DNA from: 188UL27-1 sp038526275 | GTDB lineage: Bacteria; Pseudomonadota; Alphaproteobacteria; Rhodobacterales; Rhodobacteraceae | DNA: 10,344 nucleotides | Direction: 5' to 3' | Assembly: GCA_038526275.1 (NCBI GenBank) | Contig: JBCBGY010000158.1 | Location: 1-10,344, forward strand | Part shown: in pieces, positions 6,189 to 10,344 of the stretch | How positions within the stretch are numbered: the first letter of the stretch is position 1 | Layout: every line of letters starts with the position of its first letter | The notes under the pieces: generated by a model | The model's input: only the letters and a program-made list of their open reading frames with translations | Told to the model about the DNA's origin: nothing | Databases searched by the model: none | Translations under genes and position numbers: made by a program

Positions 6189-7457
6189 TTAGCTGGCCGA
6201 CGCTGGCTCCGCCTGGTTCTCGGCATAGATCATCAAAGGCGCAGCCTCGGACGTCACGGCTTCTTCGTTCACCACAACTTCTTCGACCCCGTCCAGACCG
6301 GGCAGGTCAAACATGGTATCCAGCAGGATGTCTTCCATGATTGATCGCAAGCCACGGGCACCCGTCTTGCGCTCTATCGCGCGTTTGGCGATTGCGCGCA
6401 GCGCATCGTCAGTGAAGGTCAACTGGGTACTCTCAAGCTCGAACAGGCGCTGATACTGTTTGACCAAGGCGTTCTTCGGCTGGGTCAGAATGATGACAAG
6501 CGCGTCTTCATCCAGGTCTTGCAACGTCGCGAGTACCGGCAGACGCCCAACAAATTCCGGGATCAGACCGAATTTCAGAAGATCTTCCGGCTCTAGCTCT
6601 TCGAACAGCTCGCCCACACCACGCGAATCTTCATCTTTCACATCGGCACCGAAGCCGATCGCCGAACCTTTGCCGCGCCGCGCAATGATCTTGTCGAGCC
6701 CAGCAAATGCCCCGCCGCAGATGAAGAGAATGTTGGTCGTGTCGACTTGCAGGAATTCCTGCTGCGGGTGCTTGCGGCCACCTTGCGGCGGTACCGAGGC
6801 AACCGTGCCTTCCATGATCTTCAAAAGAGCCTGCTGCACACCTTCGCCCGACACGTCCCGCGTGATCGAGGGATTGTCCGACTTACGGGTGATCTTATCG
6901 ACCTCGTCAATATAGACGATCCCGCGCTGCGCACGTTCGACGTTATATTCGGACGCCTGCAGCAACTTGAGAATGATATTCTCGACATCTTCGCCAACAT
7001 AACCCGCTTCGGTGAGCGTGGTGGCATCAGCCATCGTAAACGGCACGTCGAGAATGCGGGCCAGCGTCTGAGCCAGCAACGTTTTGCCGCAGCCCGTTGG
7101 ACCGATCAGGAGGATGTTGGACTTGGCCAGTTCAATATCGCCGCCCGATTTGGCTGCGTGGTTCAGGCGTTTGTAGTGGTTGTGAACGGCGACGGAAAGA
7201 ACCCGCTTAGCGTGGCTCTGGCCGATCACGTAATCGTCCAGAACCTCGCAGATTTCTTTCGGTGTGGGCACACCATCAGACGATTTCAGACCAGCCGACT
7301 TCGTCTCTTCGCGGATGATATCCATACACAGCTCGACGCATTCATCGCAGATGAACACCGTCGGACCGGCAATGAGCTTACGCACCTCATGTTGGCTCTT
7401 CCCGCAGAACGAGCAATATAAGGTGTTTTTGCTGTCGCCGCCCGAATTACTTGCCAT
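6189..7457 (-). CDS. clpX: ATP-dependent Clp protease ATP-binding subunit ClpX
   Basis: A 422-residue AAA+ unfoldase that recognises tagged proteins, unfolds them and feeds them into ClpP. The N-terminal zinc-binding domain has Cys15, Cys18, Cys37 and Cys40 (CSFC...CDEC). Walker A is GPTGCGKT (119-126), the pore loop GYVG (152-155), Walker B IVYIDE (180-185), the RKH loop 228-230, the ClpP-docking IGF loop 267-269 (in SAIGFGAD), and the sensor-2 region GARGLRSIMED near 363-373. The length is typical. The ATG at 7455-7457 is preceded by GGAGG five bases upstream; a TTG at 7469 overlaps that site and is not credible. clpP is 142 bases upstream on the same strand, the standard order, and a RidA-fold gene follows after 9 bases. 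Essential in Caulobacter-type cell-cycle control; whether that holds here is not visible. Confidence 0.98.
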   Translation of the reverse strand: MASNSGGDSKNTLYCSFCGKSQHEVRKLIAGPTVFICDECVELCMDIIREETKSAGLKSSDGVPTPKEICEVLDDYVIGQSHAKRVLSVAVHNHYKRLNHAAKSGGDIELAKSNILLIGPTGCGKTLLAQTLARILDVPFTMADATTLTEAGYVGEDVENIILKLLQASEYNVERAQRGIVYIDEVDKITRKSDNPSITRDVSGEGVQQALLKIMEGTVASVPPQGGRKHPQQEFLQVDTTNILFICGGAFAGLDKIIARRGKGSAIGFGADVKDEDSRGVGELFEELEPEDLLKFGLIPEFVGRLPVLATLQDLDEDALVIILTQPKNALVKQYQRLFELESTQLTFTDDALRAIAKRAIERKTGARGLRSIMEDILLDTMFDLPGLDGVEEVVVNEEAVTSEAAPLMIYAENQAEPASAS

Positions 7458-7462
7458 GTTAT

Positions 7463-7467
7463 CCTCC
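7463..7467 (-). promoter_or_regulatory. Ribosome binding site deciding the clpX start
   Basis: GGAGG on the minus strand, five bases before the ATG at 7457. A 7-base direct repeat (CAACGGC, at 7471-7477 and 7482-7488) with an 11-base period lies directly upstream in the leader. Confidence 0.7.
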
Positions 7468-7524
7468 AAGGCCGTTGCCTTGCCGTTGGGAGCCCCTTGA
7501 CCCCGTCATCCATTTGCCTTCGGT

Positions 7525-7538
7525 GTAGCTTAGGCTAC
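7525..7538. promoter_or_regulatory. Near-palindrome GTAGCTTAGGCTAC in the clpP-clpX gap
   Basis: Six of seven base pairs match around the centre. It lies 68 bases before the clpX start, between the two clp genes, where a clpX promoter or operator would be expected. No clear sigma-70 hexamer pair was recognised here. It shares the core CTTAGGC with the palindrome at 1916-1926. Confidence 0.3.
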
Positions 7539-7566
7539 CCCCATGCGCGGCACAATCGCAAATGTT

Positions 7567-7586
7567 GCCCAGCCTTAACACTGGGC
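7567..7586 (-). terminator. Hairpin after clpP (possible terminator or processing stem)
   Basis: GCCCAG and CTGGGC pair perfectly around an 8-base loop, 14 bases past the clpP stop. On the minus strand no run of T follows (AACATTTGCG), so it is not a standard intrinsic terminator; it could stabilise the clpP transcript 3' end or reduce read-through into clpX. Confidence 0.35.
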
Positions 7587-7599
7587 CCCCACAAACCTG

Positions 7600-8232
7600 T
7601 TAACTACCGCTCTCTTCTTCCAAAGCCTTTCGGCTTTCGACGATTTCGTCGATATGACCCCATTCCTTGGCCTCTTCCGGAGACATAAAATTATCTCGTT
7701 CCAACGCTTTCTCCACCGCCTCAATCTCTTGCCCCGTATGCTTGACATAGATTCTGTTAAGTTGGTCTTTAATTTTTTGCGTCTCGGCCGCATGAATCAT
7801 AATGTCGGTTGCTTGGCCCTGAAATCCACCAGAAGGTTGGTGCACCATGATCCGTGCATTGGGCAGAGCAAATCTCATGCCGGTTTCACCCGCGACCGAC
7901 AGCACGGACCCCATCGAAGCCGCCTGACCCACAACGAGCGTTGAAACCTTGGGTTTGATATACTGCATCGTGTCGTAAATCGATAGTCCGCTGGTCACCA
8001 CGCCACCGGGCGAATTGATGTACATGCTGATCTCTTTGGTCGGATTTTCCGCCTCAAGATGTAGCAGCTGCGCCACGATCAGTTGGCTCATGCCATCATG
8101 GACGGGCCCGTTCACGAAGACGATCCGCTCCTTCAGCAGGCGCGAAAATATGTCATAGGCCCGCTCGCCCCGGCTGGTCTGCTCTACAACCATGGGGACC
8201 AGGTTCATGTAGGTGTTAATGGGATCTTGCAT
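7600..8232 (-). CDS. clpP: ATP-dependent Clp protease proteolytic subunit ClpP
   Basis: A 210-residue serine protease subunit, forming tetradecameric chambers that degrade proteins delivered by ClpX or ClpA. The catalytic triad is present: Ser106 in GQAASMGS, His131 in MVHQPSGG, and Asp180 in LERDNFMSPEEAKEWG, matching Ser111, His136 and Asp185 of the E. coli precursor by eye. Other family segments are VEQTSRGERAYDIFSRLLKERI (16-37) and YINSPGGVVTSG (71-82). The length is typical for alphaproteobacteria, with an acidic tail (KALEEESGS). The ATG at 8230-8232 has GAGG (8240-8243) seven bases upstream. clpX follows on the same strand after 142 bases. A divergent ArsR-type gene starts 153 bases upstream, so the two promoters share that gap. 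Confidence 0.98.
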   Translation of the reverse strand: MQDPINTYMNLVPMVVEQTSRGERAYDIFSRLLKERIVFVNGPVHDGMSQLIVAQLLHLEAENPTKEISMYINSPGGVVTSGLSIYDTMQYIKPKVSTLVVGQAASMGSVLSVAGETGMRFALPNARIMVHQPSGGFQGQATDIMIHAAETQKIKDQLNRIYVKHTGQEIEAVEKALERDNFMSPEEAKEWGHIDEIVESRKALEEESGS

Positions 8233-8251
8233 CTGGTTGCCTCGTCTAAGG

Positions 8252-8270
8252 GCGCCAACTTTGCTGGCGC
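8252..8270. promoter_or_regulatory. Hairpin in the clpP leader
   Basis: GCGCCA and TGGCGC pair perfectly around a 7-base loop, about 9 bases upstream of the clpP ribosome site, so the clpP transcript would fold here close to, but not over, the ribosome site. It may stabilise the leader or tune translation; there is no direct evidence. Confidence 0.35.
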
Positions 8271-8287
8271 GCGATCCGAATTAGGTG

Positions 8288-8316
8288 GTTCTAGTGCCGG
8301 GCACCAAGGGCCGCAA
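8288..8316 (-). promoter_or_regulatory. Candidate clpP promoter
   Basis: On the minus strand TTGCGG (8311-8316) and TAGAAC (8288-8293) are separated by exactly 17 bases, a plausible sigma-70 promoter about 56 bases before the clpP start. An overlapping heat-shock-like reading, TTGGTG (8302-8307) with CACCTAAT (8280-8287), 14 bases apart, is weaker but would fit a heat-shock gene. Confidence 0.45.
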
Positions 8317-8350
8317 GACCTGCTCCTGCCCGTAAAACCTGAAGATAGGC

Positions 8351-8380
8351 TTGACTGATTGGTAAGTAAAGACTTACGGT
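8351..8380 (+). promoter_or_regulatory. Candidate promoter of arsR-SRPBCC unit
   Basis: TTGACT (8351-8356) is a good -35. At 18 bases spacing TACGGT (8375-8380) is a weak -10. Transcription would then begin at about the ATG at 8386, giving a very short or absent leader, consistent with the lack of a strong ribosome site before arsR. Confidence 0.4.
8362..8377. promoter_or_regulatory. Inverted repeat GTAAGT-AAAG-ACTTAC, candidate ArsR operator
   Basis: A perfect 6-base inverted repeat with a 4-base spacer, lying between the candidate -35 and the arsR start and overlapping the likely -10. The position suits a dimeric winged-helix repressor acting on its own gene. It ends 8 bases before the ATG. 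Confidence 0.6.
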
Positions 8381-8385
8381 AAGCC

Positions 8386-8712
8386 ATGAGTTACGCTAAT
8401 ATTCTCTCGGCCCTTGCTGATCCGACGCGCCGCGCGATCGTAGAGCGACTGGCCCAGGCGCCGTCCAGCGTGGGCGATTTGGCGCGGGAATTTCCAGTGA
8501 GCCGACCCGCGATTTCCCAGCATTTGAAGGTGCTGACAGATGCAGGCGTTCTGGATGTAACGAGTCAAGGCAACCGCCGCGTGTACCGTCTGGACCCGAA
8601 CGGCATGACCGACCTGCGAGACTGGTTGGACGGACTCTGGGACACCGCATTGCAGGCATTTGCCGAAGAAGCAAAGACCCAAGCTTTAAAGGAGAATTCG
8701 AATGAAAGATGA
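8386..8712 (+). CDS. ArsR-family winged-helix transcriptional regulator (non-metal type)
   Basis: A 108-residue regulator of the ArsR/SmtB fold. The N-terminal helix ILSALADPTRRAIVERLA (6-23) is the family start; the DNA-recognition helix is VSRPAISQHLKVLTDAGVL (38-56), and the wing is VTSQGNRRVYRLDP (58-71). There is not a single cysteine and only one histidine, in the recognition helix, so the classical metal-sensing sites are absent. It belongs to the type often paired with SRPBCC/AHSA1 genes, where it represses the partner. Here the SRPBCC gene overlaps its 3' end by 11 bases. There is no strong ribosome site before the ATG (GGTAAG only), and a likely operator lies directly upstream, which suggests autoregulation. 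The inducer is unknown. Confidence 0.92.
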   Translation: MSYANILSALADPTRRAIVERLAQAPSSVGDLAREFPVSRPAISQHLKVLTDAGVLDVTSQGNRRVYRLDPNGMTDLRDWLDGLWDTALQAFAEEAKTQALKENSNER

Positions 8713-9181
8713 AATAACCCGACTTCCGCCATTGCAAAAGTCAGTCACGGTACCCCTGCCTCGTGACAAAGCTTTCACTCTGTTTACCAATGGGATGGGA
8801 AAATGGTGGCCCGGAGAAAGCCATTCGCTTTCTGCTCGCGACGGCCAAACGCCTCAAAAGCTGGAAGTCGAGCCTCATGTTGGTGGCCGGATCTGGGAAA
8901 CCACCCACGATGGCCGGCGCCTGCCCTGGGCACGGATCACAGAATGGGAGCCGGGCCAACGGTTTGGCTTTGACTGGCATGTGGGCCAGGATGAGGAAGA
9001 CGCAACCCAGGTATTGGTCGTGTTTTCACATTCCGATCTGGGCACCCGGGTCGATTTGACCCATGGCGGCTTTGACCGCACGCCAGCCGGAACCGAGGCA
9101 TCCGCAAGCTACGACAGCGGCTGGGATCTCGTGCTGAACGGCTGTTTTGGAAAAGCCTGCCGCGCGTTCGTTGCCGCTTGA
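8702..9181 (+). CDS. SRPBCC (START/AHSA1-like) domain protein
   Basis: A 159-residue protein of the AHSA1/activator of Hsp90 homologue-like SRPBCC family, a helix-grip fold with a deep hydrophobic pocket for a ligand or partner. The typical start is LQKSVTVPLPRDKAFTLFTN (11-30), followed by KWWPGESHSL, VGGRIWETTHDGRRLPWARITEWEPGQRFGFDW and VVFSHSDLGTRVDLTHGGF, then a C-terminal helix ending SGWDLVLNGCFGKACRAFVAA. There is no signal peptide or membrane segment. The ATG has AAAGGAG (8688-8694) seven bases upstream and lies inside the end of arsR, so both are made from one transcript. The ligand cannot be predicted. The stop at 9179-9181 is followed at once by paired hairpins and then by a photolyase-like gene. 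Confidence 0.9.
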   Translation: MKDEITRLPPLQKSVTVPLPRDKAFTLFTNGMGKWWPGESHSLSARDGQTPQKLEVEPHVGGRIWETTHDGRRLPWARITEWEPGQRFGFDWHVGQDEEDATQVLVVFSHSDLGTRVDLTHGGFDRTPAGTEASASYDSGWDLVLNGCFGKACRAFVAA

Positions 9182-9200
9182 AAGCCGCGAGGCGGGCTTT
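9181..9200 (+). other. Hairpin 1: AAAGCC/GGCTTT after SRPBCC stop
   Basis: A 6-base perfect stem starting on the last base of the SRPBCC stop, with the 8-base loop GCGAGGCG. It is followed by AGTT rather than a T-run, so it is not a standard terminator. Its loop is exactly the 5' arm of hairpin 2, so the two can compete. Confidence 0.5.
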
Positions 9201-9212
9201 AGTTCGCCTCGC
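9187..9212 (+). other. Hairpin 2: GCGAGGCG/CGCCTCGC abutting photolyase start
   Basis: An 8-base perfect stem with a 10-base loop (9195-9204). The 3' arm ends on the base before the photolyase ATG at 9213. The only Shine-Dalgarno-like bases (GAGG, 9189-9192) are in the 5' arm, 20 bases from the ATG. It could block or position the ribosome, or act as a weak terminator. Confidence 0.55.
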
Positions 9213-10344
9213 ATGACGCCTTCCTTGATTTTCGACCCGACCCGGACGGCTGCCCTGACAGCCTTGAGAGATTTTCTCCCAAAGTCAGGACGTGACTACG
9301 CTGCTCAACGGAACTATGACCGGCCCGGCCATCCGGACGTCTCGAAGCTTTCTCCCTATATTCGCCATCGCATCCTTACCGAAGAAGAGGTCTTGCAGGC
9401 CGTTCTCGACCGCTATGCCTTGTCCTCCGCCGAAAAGTTCGTCCAAGAGGTCTACTGGCGCACCTATTGGAAGGGCTGGCTGGAGATGCGCCCAGGCGTC
9501 TGGGACAGCTACCGCGCAGGGCTGGGCCAAGCCCTGAACCGGGTAAATAGCGAAGGCGGGCTGCGGCAAAGGTGGCAAGATGCTTGTGCCGGTGAAACCG
9601 GGATTGCACCTTTTGACCATTGGGCGCACGAACTCACAACGACGGGTTACATGCACAACCATGCCCGGATGTGGTTCGCATCGATCTGGATCTTTACGCT
9701 GGGCCTGCCGTGGGAGCTGGGTGCCGACTTTTTTCTGCGCCATCTGCTCGATGGGGATCCAGCCTCCAACACCTTGGGGTGGCGTTGGGTGGCGGGGCTG
9801 CAAACCAAGGGCAAGACGTACCTTGCGCGCTCGTCGAACATCACGAAATTTACCGAAGGTCGTTTCGCGGGCACATTCGGGCTCGCGCAAGACGCCCCGC
9901 CCCTCAACGGGGCCGCTGATCCAAAACGAGGCCATCCGCCTGTTTCGCCTGACTGGGCTCCAATTGACGGCACCGCTCTTCTGATAACGGAAGAAGACCT
10001 TTCGCCAGGCTTCATGTTGCAGCAAGGATTTGTGCCCGCAGCCTCTGCCGGGCTTTTGGCCACGGACGACCGCTCTCCTTTGGCTGTCGCGCCCATGGTC
10101 CGCGACTTTGCGGTTTCTGCCATGACCGAAAGCCTGCAGCGTCACGATATCGCTCCGCTTGGCCCGGTCACATCGGATGTAGCACAGATCACGGAGTGGG
10201 CGGTTGCCGGGGGTTTTTCGCAAGTGATCACAGCCTATGCGCCGGTGGGACCAACGGCCACGAAGCTGAAGCGCCTGGGCAAGCTGTTAGCAGAGAACGG
10301 CATTGAACTGATCCAGCCCCTTCGCCCCTACGACGAAGCCGCCT
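9213..10344 (+). CDS. Photolyase/cryptochrome-family FAD-domain protein with apparently reversed domain order, cut by window end
   Basis: 377 codons with no stop; the C-terminus is outside the window. The reading was checked base by base with no frameshift. Residues about 10-218 are the helical FAD-binding domain of photolyases/cryptochromes: KLSPYIRHRILTEEEVL (45-61), EVYWRTYW (79-86), TGYMHNHARMWFASIW (144-159), and DGDPASNTLGWRWVAG (180-195). By eye, with E. coli photolyase as guide, Glu79, Trp82, Asn149, Arg152, Asp180, Asp182, Asn186 and Trp190 fall on conserved FAD or active-site positions; Trp167 and Trp190 match two of the three electron-transfer tryptophans, while the third (E. coli W306) has no Trp. 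The NPxxQ...FD segment following the Trp pair is missing. The usual N-terminal antenna domain is absent: the protein starts within about 10 residues of the FAD domain. A second region (about 250-377: TALLITEEDL, then ITEWAVAGGFSQVITAYAPVGP and LAENGIELIQPL) looks alpha/beta and may be a relocated antenna domain. No ribosome site is visible before the ATG. Function (repair or light sensing) is not settled. Confidence 0.85.
   Translation, partial: MTPSLIFDPTRTAALTALRDFLPKSGRDYAAQRNYDRPGHPDVSKLSPYIRHRILTEEEVLQAVLDRYALSSAEKFVQEVYWRTYWKGWLEMRPGVWDSYRAGLGQALNRVNSEGGLRQRWQDACAGETGIAPFDHWAHELTTTGYMHNHARMWFASIWIFTLGLPWELGADFFLRHLLDGDPASNTLGWRWVAGLQTKGKTYLARSSNITKFTEGRFAGTFGLAQDAPPLNGAADPKRGHPPVSPDWAPIDGTALLITEEDLSPGFMLQQGFVPAASAGLLATDDRSPLAVAPMVRDFAVSAMTESLQRHDIAPLGPVTSDVAQITEWAVAGGFSQVITAYAPVGPTATKLKRLGKLLAENGIELIQPLRPYDEAA

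Noticed and set aside
7567..7586. Hairpin after clpP as a standard intrinsic terminator
   Set aside because: The stem is good but no T-run follows on the minus strand; it is listed only as a possible processing or weak termination structure.
9181..9212. Stable H-type pseudoknot from the A-B-A'-B' arm order
   Set aside because: With no bases between arms A and B the first loop could not span the second stem, so alternative hairpins are more likely than a full pseudoknot.
9285..10223. A 312-codon minus-strand open frame at the right end
   Set aside because: Antisense to the photolyase-family gene, whose frame is supported by conserved motifs; the minus-strand translation has no family features.
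1..10344. Mobile element, CRISPR array, prophage or toxin-antitoxin system
   Set aside because: No transposase, integrase, spaced direct repeats, tRNA-linked attachment site or toxin-like pair was recognised on either strand.

Overview
The window looks like core chromosome of an alphaproteobacterium, most likely of the Rhodobacteraceae/Roseobacter group. The evidence is fairly high GC, GC-rich third codon positions, near-canonical AGGAG/GGAGG ribosome sites, the NDUFA12-type accessory subunit of complex I (a protein of alphaproteobacteria and mitochondria), and the gene order accB-accC-aat next to a DUF2155 gene, an MlaD-like gene and an NDUFA12 gene, which I recall from that family. There is no tRNA or rRNA gene, insertion sequence, CRISPR array or clear prophage.

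Layout from left to right. (1) Minus strand, 1-1811: a PreT-type flavin/iron-sulfur oxidoreductase followed after 9 bases by a SAM-dependent methyltransferase that runs off the left edge. (2) A 241-base divergent intergenic region. (3) Plus strand, 2053-4580: accB and accC (biotin carrier and biotin carboxylase of acetyl-CoA carboxylase, overlapping by 1 base), then aat (leucyl/phenylalanyl-tRNA-protein transferase). (4) Minus strand, 4544-5729: NDUFA12-like, MlaD-like and DUF2155 genes joined by 1-base and 4-base overlaps; the last runs tail to tail 37 bases into aat. (5) Minus strand, 5802-8232: clpP, clpX and a RidA-fold gene. (6) Plus strand, 8386-10344: a cysteine-free ArsR-type repressor, an overlapping SRPBCC/AHSA1 gene, and a photolyase-family gene cut by the right edge.

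Functional themes. Region 3 joins the first step of fatty acid synthesis to aat, which adds Leu or Phe to the N-termini of proteins and so marks them for ClpS-ClpAP degradation; ClpP, the protease of that pathway, lies about 4 kb away together with its ClpX unfoldase. Region 4 encodes envelope and respiratory accessory proteins: a periplasmic DUF2155 protein, a membrane-anchored MCE-domain protein and a complex I assembly/accessory subunit. Region 6 looks like a small self-regulated unit, with a perfect inverted repeat (operator candidate) just before the ArsR gene.

The most interesting item is the photolyase-family protein at 9213. It starts directly with the FAD-binding helical domain, keeps the key FAD and active-site residues, lacks the usual N-terminal antenna domain, and instead carries a C-terminal region that looks like an alpha/beta domain. 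This suggests a reversed domain order. A pair of overlapping, mutually exclusive hairpins lies between the SRPBCC stop and this gene's start codon, which has no visible ribosome site. Everything else is mostly ordinary housekeeping, with smaller oddities listed as findings.
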